Source: an uncultured Acidobacteriota bacterium
GTDB taxonomy: Bacteria > Acidobacteriota > Blastocatellia > Pyrinomonadales > Pyrinomonadaceae
NCBI GenBank assembly: GCA_902826385.1
Contig: CADEEU010000249.1
Coordinates: 1-5,488 of the forward strand
DNA length: 5,488 nt
Reading direction: 5' to 3'
Each line of letters opens with the position of its first letter. Position 1 is the stretch's first letter. Both the position numbers and the translations under genes were made by a program. Under the pieces are notes generated by a model. The model did no database searches. It saw only the letters and a list, made by a program, of their open reading frames with translations, and was not told the origin of the DNA. Of this stretch, positions 1-5,378 are shown one piece after another.

Positions 1-659
1 TTCTTCAGGTGTTTGCGGTCAAAGGAAGCTAGAAAATTCGCGGTTCGGTTAAAAAGTTTGGGGCCGCCGATAGCTCCCTGTTTAACGGCCTCGCAAAAAC
101 CGGCGGTAAGCTCGCGGGCCGGAAGCGTATTCAGTGTTTCGGTGTCGATGAAAACGACCTTTGGCTGATAAAACGCTCCGATCAGGTTTTTACCGAAACT
201 GGAGTTAACACCTGTTTTCCCGCCAACCGACGAATCGACCATTGAAAGCAGTGTGGTCGGTATCTGCAAAAAATCGACACCGCGCAGATAGACTGCCGCG
301 GCAAATCCTGCAAGATCACCCACGACTCCGCCACCCAGCGCGACGACGATGTCGGTCCTCGCCAGTTTCGATTCGCTAAAAAATTTGAGAGCGTTCTCGA
401 GCGTCTTGAGGTTTTTGAACCTTTCTCCGTCACCGATCAGGTGAACCACAGGGTTGAATCCAGCCGTCTTAAAGGCCTTTAAAATCGTGTTTCCATACAA
501 CTTAAAGACGGTGGGGTTTGAAACGATCGCGGCACGTCCCGGCGGGTTCGAGATCAAACCGGCTGCGCGGTCGCCGGCCGCCTCAAGCACGCCGTACCCT
601 ATCTCAATCGGGTACGTGGCTTTTTGCCCGGATGTTCTTACCTTTACGATTTTCGTCAT
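1..659 (-). CDS. aroB: 3-dehydroquinate synthase, 3' end cut off by the window edge
   Basis: This cytoplasmic enzyme of the shikimate pathway converts DAHP (3-deoxy-D-arabino-heptulosonate 7-phosphate) to 3-dehydroquinate, using NAD and a divalent metal. The first 219 codons are visible; full-length AroB is about 350-370 residues, so roughly the last 40% lies to the left. The NAD-binding glycine motif GGGVVGDLAGF starts at residue 109. The signature VDSSVGGKTGVN lies at 141-152, followed by KNLIGAFYQP at about 157-166. The residues D142, K148, K157, N158, E190 (metal ligand) and K193 match the known AroB active-site pattern with the expected spacing. The two C-terminal metal-binding histidines of the family would lie beyond the edge. 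The ATG at 657-659 overlaps the TGA of the preceding gene as ATGA, with no clear Shine-Dalgarno site, which points to translational coupling. Identification is secure. Confidence 0.96.
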   Translation of the reverse strand, partial: MTKIVKVRTSGQKATYPIEIGYGVLEAAGDRAAGLISNPPGRAAIVSNPTVFKLYGNTILKAFKTAGFNPVVHLIGDGERFKNLKTLENALKFFSESKLARTDIVVALGGGVVGDLAGFAAAVYLRGVDFLQIPTTLLSMVDSSVGGKTGVNSSFGKNLIGAFYQPKVVFIDTETLNTLPARELTAGFCEAVKQGAIGGPKLFNRTANFLASFDRKHLK

Positions 660-970
660 TTGGCGGGAGTGTGGTCGTCGACAAGGTGGTCGGCGACAAC
701 GTCGAGAAATATCTCCGGGAAGGTTTCGATGACCGCATCTTTCATGTGTAGTCTCGCCAGTTCCACACGCACGTCGAGCACCGCCTTTTCGCGTGTTTCA
801 TGATCAGGCCATTTAGCATAGCCATAGTGGATGCCGTCACTTCCGCGATGCAGACGCGAGCCTAGACTATTGCAGTTCTCCAGATAATGCCGTGTTATTG
901 TCGACCAGTTTTCTACGAACCGGTCAATCATTTCGGGATTAACACGCCACCTGTAAAGCACTACTAACAT
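656..970 (-). CDS. Small ABM-like dimeric alpha/beta-barrel protein (antibiotic biosynthesis monooxygenase family)
   Basis: This 104-residue protein looks like the antibiotic biosynthesis monooxygenase (ABM) superfamily, small ferredoxin-like folds that form dimeric barrels. The hydrophobic first strand (MLVVLYRWRV), a helix with the pattern PEMIDRFVENW, the middle strand around HYGYAKWPD (about 48-56) and a later helix followed by IETFPEIFLDVV all fit that fold in order and length. Family members range from cofactor-free oxygenases to stress proteins, and some are structural only, so no substrate can be assigned. The gene starts immediately after the glmM TAA with no gap and ends in a 4-base overlap with aroB. 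It is therefore an internal cistron of a glmM-ABM-aroB operon. No Shine-Dalgarno sequence is evident, so its translation probably depends on ribosomes finishing glmM. The gene itself is near-certain; the family call is moderately strong; the biochemical role is unknown. Confidence 0.8.
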   Translation of the reverse strand: MLVVLYRWRVNPEMIDRFVENWSTITRHYLENCNSLGSRLHRGSDGIHYGYAKWPDHETREKAVLDVRVELARLHMKDAVIETFPEIFLDVVADHLVDDHTPAK

Positions 971-2317
971 TTAGCTTAACGCCGTCTTAATCGTTTCGGC
1001 CAGCCGTGTGGCAAGATTCTCGATCTCGGCCTGGTCCCTTCCCTCGATCATCACGCGGGCAAGATTTTCGGTACCCGAATATCGTAACAGAAGGCGCCCG
1101 TTCCCGGAGAGAATTTTCTCAGTTTCGTCCGCCGCATTTTTGATAACCTCGACCTCATCAAAAGGCTTTTTCTCGCCCACCTTTACGTTGACCAGGGTTT
1201 GCGGAAATCGCTGAAAACCATCGACGGCTTCGGAAAAAGGACGATTACTCTCCGTGACAGCGCGAAACACGCGAAGGGCGGTCATCATTCCGTCACCGAC
1301 CAAGCTTTCTTTCGGAAAAATTACGTGCCCTGACTGCTCGCCGCCTATCTCGCATCCTGAGCTGATCAATTCTTCAAGAACATATTTGTCGCCAACGGCG
1401 GTCCTGACCAGTTCGATTCCAAGCGAGCGAAGCGCGATCTCAAGACCGATATTGCTCATGACCGTTGCGATCACTTTGCCGGACCCGAGTTCGCCGCGGT
1501 CCTGCATCGCCTTTGCCATTATCCAAAGCGTTGCATCGCCGTCGACAATATTTCCCTTCTCGTCGACAAACAACGAACGGTCGGCGTCGCCATCGAACGC
1601 CACGGCAAGGTCCGACCCGGTTTCGATAACTTTCGTCTGCAACTGGTCGAGGTGCAGCGAACCACACTTCTCATTGATGTTTCGCCCGTCCGGCTGATCG
1701 TTGAAAGACAAAACCTCGGCACCGAGGCTTCGAAGCAAATACGGCGCAAGTTTCGACGCGGCCCCGTTAGCACAATCGACCGCGACCCGGCGGCCTTTCA
1801 AAAACGACTCTGACTGCTCGACTCTCAGGTGATCGAGATAAGAGCCTCGGAAATCACCTTCACGAGAACAGTCGACCGTCACCTGCGGCGAGCTTCCGGT
1901 GCCAGAATTCCCCGCCCCGATATCGCTCTCCACCAATCGCTCAAGCTCGTCGTCGATCTTCCGCCCGGTCGGCGTGAAGACCTTTATTCCATTGTCGTAA
2001 AATGGGTTATGCGACGCGCTCAGCACAACTCCCAAATCGAAACCGAATTCGCCAGTAACAAACGCGACACCCGGAGTAGTTATTACGCCTGCCGATTCGC
2101 ACAGAGCGCCTGCCGATACCGCGCCGCTATGAAAGCAGGTTTCGATCCATCCTCCCGATTCGCGTGTATCGCGACCAGTGACGAACTTTGGCTTTCGACC
2201 GAGTTTTTCCTTCATCCTCGCCGCCAGCGACCGCCCGATCAAAAATACTGTGTCTGTGTCTAAGGGAAAAACTCCCGCTTCACCTCTAATCCCGTCAGTT
2301 CCAAATAATTTAGCCAT
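971..2317 (-). CDS. glmM: Phosphoglucosamine mutase
   Basis: GlmM interconverts glucosamine-6-phosphate and glucosamine-1-phosphate in the cytoplasm, the step before GlmU makes UDP-GlcNAc for peptidoglycan and other envelope glycans. The 448-residue product has the usual family length. The N-terminus MAKLFGTDGIRG is canonical. The active-site loop SASHNPFYDNG carries the phosphorylated catalytic serine at S102. The Mg-binding loop DGDADR is at 242-247, the sugar-binding GGEQSGH at about 325-331, and the C-terminal phosphate-binding loop RYSGTENLARVMIEG at about 412-426. The same frame stays open upstream to an ATG at 2380, but the extra 21 residues (rich in Cys, Ser and Arg) do not resemble any GlmM start, so I place the start at 2315-2317. 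No clear Shine-Dalgarno site precedes it. It is the first gene of a block continuing into the ABM-like gene and aroB, and it is divergent from the lytic transglycosylase gene. Confidence 0.97.
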   Translation of the reverse strand: MAKLFGTDGIRGEAGVFPLDTDTVFLIGRSLAARMKEKLGRKPKFVTGRDTRESGGWIETCFHSGAVSAGALCESAGVITTPGVAFVTGEFGFDLGVVLSASHNPFYDNGIKVFTPTGRKIDDELERLVESDIGAGNSGTGSSPQVTVDCSREGDFRGSYLDHLRVEQSESFLKGRRVAVDCANGAASKLAPYLLRSLGAEVLSFNDQPDGRNINEKCGSLHLDQLQTKVIETGSDLAVAFDGDADRSLFVDEKGNIVDGDATLWIMAKAMQDRGELGSGKVIATVMSNIGLEIALRSLGIELVRTAVGDKYVLEELISSGCEIGGEQSGHVIFPKESLVGDGMMTALRVFRAVTESNRPFSEAVDGFQRFPQTLVNVKVGEKKPFDEVEVIKNAADETEKILSGNGRLLLRYSGTENLARVMIEGRDQAEIENLATRLAETIKTALS

Positions 2318-2535
2318 AAATACGCGAATAGAATAGCAAAATGAACAACTTACGTTAGAGTCAAATCGTAATGACCGCAATTATCGTCATAATTTTTCGT
2401 TGTGGGAGCTATAATGTAATCGATATTTACTTGACAACCTTTCACCGAATGAGCGAATCTTTATTCACGCGGGAAGTTGTTCCGCTCCGCGTAGCCGCAA
2501 TCACCCGAAAAGAATAACTCTCCTTAATTCGAAAT
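2318..2535. other. Divergent intergenic region between the glmM operon and the lytic transglycosylase gene
   Basis: This 218-base region has no credible gene. It must carry the start signals for both flanking genes. Besides the minus-strand candidate at 2408-2437, the plus strand has a perfect TATAAT at 2410-2415, but only a weak -35 (GTCATA at 2386-2391, 18-base spacer). It also has a perfect TTGACA at 2431-2436 with no good -10 behind it; the best is GCGAAT at 2453-2458. If TATAAT is used, the transglycosylase leader would be about 115 bases. That leader contains an imperfect hairpin (GCGGGAA at 2469-2475 against TTCCGC at 2480-2485). No Shine-Dalgarno sequence precedes the ATG at 2536. No riboswitch or operator could be recognised. 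Confidence 0.5.
2408..2437 (-). promoter_or_regulatory. Candidate promoter for the glmM operon
   Basis: On the minus strand, TTGTCA (2432-2437, five of six matches to the -35 consensus) is followed after 18 bases by TATAGC (2408-2413, four of six matches to the -10 consensus). Transcription would start near 2401 and leave a leader of about 84 bases before the glmM ATG. The position is sensible, but the match is by eye only and single hexamer pairs of this quality can arise by chance. Confidence 0.35.
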
Positions 2536-3822
2536 ATGAGATTAGCCTCCAGCCTCGCCGTCGCTTTTTTTCTGTTGGCCGCATTCGATTCGAACGCGCA
2601 AACTCCGCAAGGCCAGCCCGGCGAGACGACGAAGACGCGCGGCCGCGTTGTCGTGACCGACACTATGCCGCCGATCAAACCTGCCGGAACACCCGTACCG
2701 GCATCGACCCCGATCGTCGTAGTCGGACAGACGCCGCGCGATATTACGTCGCCAAGCCCCGTGCCGGCAAAACCTGCGGTGATCGACCAGAATCTCGCCG
2801 TGAAATCGATGAGCTTCCGCGCGATCAAGAGCAAAATCGCCGAGGCAAAACGGATGCTTCAATCGCGGCCGCTGCCGACGGCTTCGGTCGACAGCACGGT
2901 CCCGCTGGACTACGTCCGCGTCGCGTTTCATGACTGGAAATCGGGCGAGATAGATTTTGTGGTAATGCCGAAAGATGCATTTCTTTCAACGACAGGACCG
3001 AAAGAATTGGTATCCCAGAATGGCAAAGAGATTACCGCTCAAACGATTCGTGGAAATGGCGTAAACACTCCAATAACGCTTACGGACGGCAACGGAATAA
3101 AGCATCTTCCGCTGTTGGTTCAGTATCCCGTGATCCGCCAGGGCAGGTACATTGAGACGGCCTATTACATGTCCACCCATCCGGGTTTGGTAACGACTGA
3201 GGTCGTCAACGCCGGCAAGCTTTATGTTCGGAACGTGATCGAAGTCGCTCGCGAACGTCTGCGTTCGAGGGGCATCACGATTCAGCCCAAGATCGCGGAT
3301 ATTGCCGAACGCCTTGCCGCGGTAGAGCACGTCGATCACCAGCGGTTCCGAACGGAACACCATCCGAACGTCTACAACGACATTTACACGCTGTTCGCCC
3401 TGAATGAAGGGCAAACCTATCGATACTCGGTTAGCTCGGCCGGTGCCGGCGGTATGGTGCAGATGATTCCGTCCACCTATCGAATGGTCCGATCATGGCA
3501 CCCGAACGTTCCGCTGATGCCCGACTTTGTCGAGGGCATGCGAAACCACGTAAACGCGTCTGAGGCAATGCTGCTCTATATGCAGCGGACATGGAACGAC
3601 CTTAATTCCAGTCCGACGGTTAATGGCGCGGTGGCGAGCGGTATCGCTACTCAGGAACAGTTAATGGCCGCAGGTTACAACTCAAACCCGGCACGCCTTG
3701 CGGGTTACATAAACCGCGGCGGCGAAAATTGGACGAACCTGATTCCGCGTGAAACTCGCATCTATCTGCAGATCTATGATTCGATCGAACGGCACGTCCC
3801 GATGACTCCCAGAGCTCGGTAG
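2536..3822 (+). CDS. Secreted lytic transglycosylase (SLT/GH23-like domain) with a Pro/Thr-rich N-terminal region
   Basis: Lytic transglycosylases cut the MurNAc-GlcNAc bond of peptidoglycan to give 1,6-anhydro ends; this 428-residue protein should act outside the cytoplasmic membrane. Residues 1-21 form a signal peptide, with likely cleavage after the alanine of SNA before QT. A Pro/Thr-rich stretch covers about 22-82, and a middle region of about 190 residues matches no family I recognise. The catalytic region is C-terminal. E291 is the expected acid/base, S300 lies 9 residues later and the GGMVQ motif (305-309) ends 18 residues after E291. That is the spacing of the Slt70 ES...S...GLMQ signature. 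AGYNSNPAR at 379-387 corresponds to the AAYNAGP motif, and IPRETRIYL (403-411) to the IPxxETRxYV motif. Departures from consensus are Gly after the catalytic Glu and MVQ for LMQ. The gene stands alone, divergent from glmM and convergent with the CYTH gene. Confidence 0.85.
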   Translation: MRLASSLAVAFFLLAAFDSNAQTPQGQPGETTKTRGRVVVTDTMPPIKPAGTPVPASTPIVVVGQTPRDITSPSPVPAKPAVIDQNLAVKSMSFRAIKSKIAEAKRMLQSRPLPTASVDSTVPLDYVRVAFHDWKSGEIDFVVMPKDAFLSTTGPKELVSQNGKEITAQTIRGNGVNTPITLTDGNGIKHLPLLVQYPVIRQGRYIETAYYMSTHPGLVTTEVVNAGKLYVRNVIEVARERLRSRGITIQPKIADIAERLAAVEHVDHQRFRTEHHPNVYNDIYTLFALNEGQTYRYSVSSAGAGGMVQMIPSTYRMVRSWHPNVPLMPDFVEGMRNHVNASEAMLLYMQRTWNDLNSSPTVNGAVASGIATQEQLMAAGYNSNPARLAGYINRGGENWTNLIPRETRIYLQIYDSIERHVPMTPRAR

Positions 3823-3883
3823 TTAGTTAGTACGCGAGCAATAGCGATCGGATTATTCGTTAAAGCGATTGAAAAAAATTATA

Positions 3884-3911
3884 GAAAAGGCGGCGGCAAA
3901 GCCGCCTTTTC
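3884..3911. terminator. Bidirectional intrinsic terminator between convergent genes
   Basis: An 11-bp perfect stem (GAAAAGGCGGC at 3884-3894 with its complement at 3901-3911) encloses a 6-base loop. On the plus strand the stem's own T run and the following TTAT give a modest U tract. On the minus strand, reading towards lower coordinates, the hairpin is followed by TATAATTTTTTTC, a strong U tract. It sits 61 bases after the transglycosylase stop and 11 bases past the CYTH stop, so it can end both convergent transcripts. Confidence 0.9.
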
Positions 3912-3922
3912 TTATGAACAAT

Positions 3923-4492
3923 TCAGGCAAATTCATCGTCTGCGGCACGCAAGACGTTATCCGGTCCTGCACCAATCCTGGCGACCTCGGCCTGCACATC
4001 CTCAAACTTTCTTTCGACAAGATTTTCACCAACAAAAAAAGGCTCGGCCGTTACCTCGAACACGGCAAACGGTGGCGGTTCGTACGCTATAAGAGATTCT
4101 TTCTCTACAAAATCGACGTTCGCGATATTCAGCCCCCACAGATTTCCTAAATACACATCGAAGGCAAAAGGCTTGCCGTCGAATTCGTGAAAGTAGCGGT
4201 TTTTTCGAATCTCGTTTCCCTCGAACACTCCAAAAACCGTATGTTCGGCTTCGCTCAAATAGATCTCGCCGATCTTTAACGCCGAAAGTTCACCGCTTTC
4301 GACGCCGACCCGCTGCTGCATCGACCACGACCATTCTTTAGTCTCAGGATCGCGAACAGAACGGATACGCATTCGCGTTCCCGTGATGTAATTATCGAAA
4401 ATCTGCAAATGTCGGCTCGCCCGCGTGAGCGGTTCAGGCAGGGCCTCGATCAGATATTTTCGCCGAAATTCGGTCCGGTAGGTTTTGTCCAT
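3923..4492 (-). CDS. CYTH-domain protein with degenerate triphosphate-tunnel residues
   Basis: The 189-residue product resembles CYTH / triphosphate tunnel metalloenzymes, a family that includes inorganic triphosphatases, thiamine triphosphatases and class IV adenylate cyclases. Family-like blocks appear in order: TEFRRKYLIEALP (7-19) matches the start motif ExExK-F-L. YITGTRMRIR (35-44) matches the arginine strand. RKNRY (96-100) matches KTRY. FAFDVYLGNLWGLNIANVDF (109-128) matches the DVF.G.L..L...EVEF strand pair. FEVTAE (145-150) matches the EVTxD strand. Several canonical residues differ: the second Glu of ExExK is Arg10, the EVE pair is N125-V-D127, and the late RYxN is FFVGEN. Substrate and even activity are therefore uncertain. 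No membrane segment is seen. The start ATG at 4490-4492 lacks a Shine-Dalgarno site, and the predicted promoter would leave almost no leader. The gene is convergent with the transglycosylase and divergent from the lipoprotein. Confidence 0.8.
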   Translation of the reverse strand: MDKTYRTEFRRKYLIEALPEPLTRASRHLQIFDNYITGTRMRIRSVRDPETKEWSWSMQQRVGVESGELSALKIGEIYLSEAEHTVFGVFEGNEIRKNRYFHEFDGKPFAFDVYLGNLWGLNIANVDFVEKESLIAYEPPPFAVFEVTAEPFFVGENLVERKFEDVQAEVARIGAGPDNVLRAADDEFA

Positions 4493-4513
4493 TATTTACC
4501 GATTTATTATACT
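4485..4513 (+). promoter_or_regulatory. Candidate promoter of the lipoprotein gene
   Basis: TTGTCC (4485-4490) is followed after exactly 17 bases by TATACT (4508-4513, five of six matches to the -10 consensus). The predicted start is near 4520, giving a leader of about 19 bases that contains the ribosome binding site. The -35 element extends to the last base of the divergent CYTH start codon. The gap between the two genes is only 46 bases, so a promoter must lie close to here. Confidence 0.6.
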
Positions 4514-4536
4514 TTGAAACTTAATTTGGGAGACAA
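4506..4536 (-). promoter_or_regulatory. Candidate promoter of the CYTH gene, overlapping the divergent promoter
   Basis: On the minus strand a perfect TATAAT lies at 4506-4511. A partial -35, TTGTCT (4531-4536, four of six), lies 19 bases upstream, slightly longer than ideal. Transcription would start near 4499, about 7 bases before the ATG, so the mRNA would be leaderless or nearly so. That fits the lack of a Shine-Dalgarno site. This -10 shares four bases with the plus-strand -10. Confidence 0.5.
4528..4533 (+). promoter_or_regulatory. Ribosome binding site of the lipoprotein gene
   Basis: GGGAGA ends 5 bases before the ATG at 4539. It is the only clear Shine-Dalgarno-like site at a gene start in this window, and it supports the chosen start. 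Confidence 0.75.
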
Positions 4537-4538
4537 AT

Positions 4539-5054
4539 ATGAGCTTACGTAATTTTATTTTGATTTCGGTTTTTGCTATGTCGTCAGTTCTGGCGGGCTG
4601 CGGTGGTAGCGAGGTGCCGAAAAATGCCGGAAACACTGCGGCAAACACGAACACCGCGAATGGTACAAAAACAAACGCGGCCAACGTGGTCGCCGTAACA
4701 ACCCCGACGCCCGACACTGAAGCAAACGCCGCACCAACCCTAACGCCTGTTTACAAAGCCTTTTGTGCCGCAGTCGTCAAAAAGGACGAGGCTGCCATAC
4801 GAAAGTTTTACTCCTCAGACACGCTAGAGAGTTTTGAGGAGCAAATGAAAGGGGAAGGCATAAAAAGCCTGAGCGAATTTCTGAAAGACGACAAAATCTC
4901 GAACGAGCTGTGTGAAATTTCGAACGAGCGAGTTAAGGGTGACAAGGCCGTCGCTCGCTTGAAGTCAGGAAGCTGTCCGAATGGCTGCGAGGTTCTTTTT
5001 GTAAAAGAAAGCGGCGAATGGAAGCTTTCCAATATGGACGTCAAAACATTCTGA
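4539..5054 (+). CDS. Lipoprotein with an NTF2-like (DUF4878-type) C-terminal domain
   Basis: This 171-residue protein is a predicted lipoprotein. A short signal peptide ends in the lipobox LAGC, with the lipidated cysteine at C21. The next 45 or so residues form a low-complexity linker rich in Asn, Thr and Ala, then Pro/Thr, which would hold the folded part away from the membrane. Residues about 68-171 resemble small NTF2-like domains of the DUF4878 type: an opening helix YKAFCAAVVKKDEAAIRKFYS, a middle helix, then strands with the pattern V-GDKAVARL (133-141) and a closing VKESGEWKLSNM (155-166). Such domains usually bind ligands or partners, and no activity can be assigned. Four cysteines lie in the folded part (C76, C125, C146, C150), with the last pair in CPNGC, so disulfides are possible. 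It has its own promoter and binding site and no clear operon partner. Confidence 0.85.
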   Translation: MSLRNFILISVFAMSSVLAGCGGSEVPKNAGNTAANTNTANGTKTNAANVVAVTTPTPDTEANAAPTLTPVYKAFCAAVVKKDEAAIRKFYSSDTLESFEEQMKGEGIKSLSEFLKDDKISNELCEISNERVKGDKAVARLKSGSCPNGCEVLFVKESGEWKLSNMDVKTF

Positions 5055-5084
5055 CTTTTAACCTCTGTACGAGAAAAGTAAGTG

Positions 5085-5378
5085 CTACACTAGCGATATG
5101 TCCAATGTCGATGCCTTATAAAATAAGGTCGGGAAAATGAGTGACATCCATAGCGCAAACGTTATCATAAAAGACATTATGTTGACAGAATATGGCCGTT
5201 CGCGGACTCCTTTTATGCTGATCGCATTGCGAACGATTCGGTTATAGAAATCAGGGCGAACAGAGCCGGCGTCGCGTACCACGTTATTTCTCAGCTTCAC
5301 ATCAGACAATTTGCCAGCTCTGACATAGTTTGGGTTGCGCGCGGTATGCTTGACCGGCTGAATCAGGCGGCATGCAAT
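5085..5378 (-). other. Unidentified minus-strand open frame, possible gene remnant
   Basis: A 97-codon frame is open between an upstream TGA at 5379-5381 and its TAG at 5085-5087. Its upper part has no ATG: the first usable starts would be TTG at 5307-5309 and then ATG at 5175-5177, and no Shine-Dalgarno site precedes either. The residues look protein-like in composition: a basic N-terminal half (for example NPNYVRAGKL and GSVRPDFYNRIVRNAI) and a hydrophobic stretch MSFMITFALWMSLIFPTLFY near the end that could form one membrane segment. A second minus-strand frame runs from the window edge at 5488 to a TGA at 5363-5365 and overlaps this one by 16 bases, as expected if a single frameshift had split a longer gene. 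I do not recognise the family, and a chance open frame is equally possible. Confidence 0.25.
5197..5235. repeat. Short inverted repeat
   Basis: CGTTCGC (5197-5203) and GCGAACG (5229-5235) form a perfect 7-base inverted repeat around a 25-base loop, and GCGAAC occurs again at about 5256-5261. It could be a weak hairpin or protein-binding site in the unassigned region, or coincidence. No T run follows, so it is not an intrinsic terminator. Confidence 0.3.

Noticed and set aside
454..751. Two plus-strand open frames across the aroB start and the ABM gene
   Set aside because: They are antisense to well-supported coding frames, have basic low-similarity translations and lack start signals.
1254..1697. 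A 147-codon plus-strand open frame opposite glmM
   Set aside because: It is antisense to the conserved core of GlmM, has a Ser/Pro/Ile-rich composition typical of a reverse-frame shadow, and shows no domain.
1829..2263. A 144-codon plus-strand open frame with an ATG opposite glmM
   Set aside because: It lies entirely antisense to the glmM coding frame, which has every family motif. The translation shows no recognisable domain and no binding site precedes it.
2318..2380. Upstream in-frame ATG extending GlmM by 21 residues
   Set aside because: The extra residues do not resemble any GlmM N-terminus, while the ATG at 2315-2317 gives the canonical MAKLFGTDGIRG start and the normal length.
3869..4150. 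Plus-strand 93-codon open frame downstream of the transglycosylase
   Set aside because: It runs through the terminator hairpin and is antisense to the C-terminal half of the CYTH gene.
5098..5121. 7-codon frame just after an extended -10-like TGCTACACT
   Set aside because: A leader peptide was considered, but there is no binding site, no attenuator hairpin and no gene downstream for it to regulate.
5137..5247. 36-codon plus-strand frame with a weak AAGG/GGG sequence upstream of its ATG
   Set aside because: It is too short, the product is unrecognised, and it overlaps an opposing open frame. The AAGGTCGGG stretch is a poor binding site, so it cannot be supported from sequence alone.
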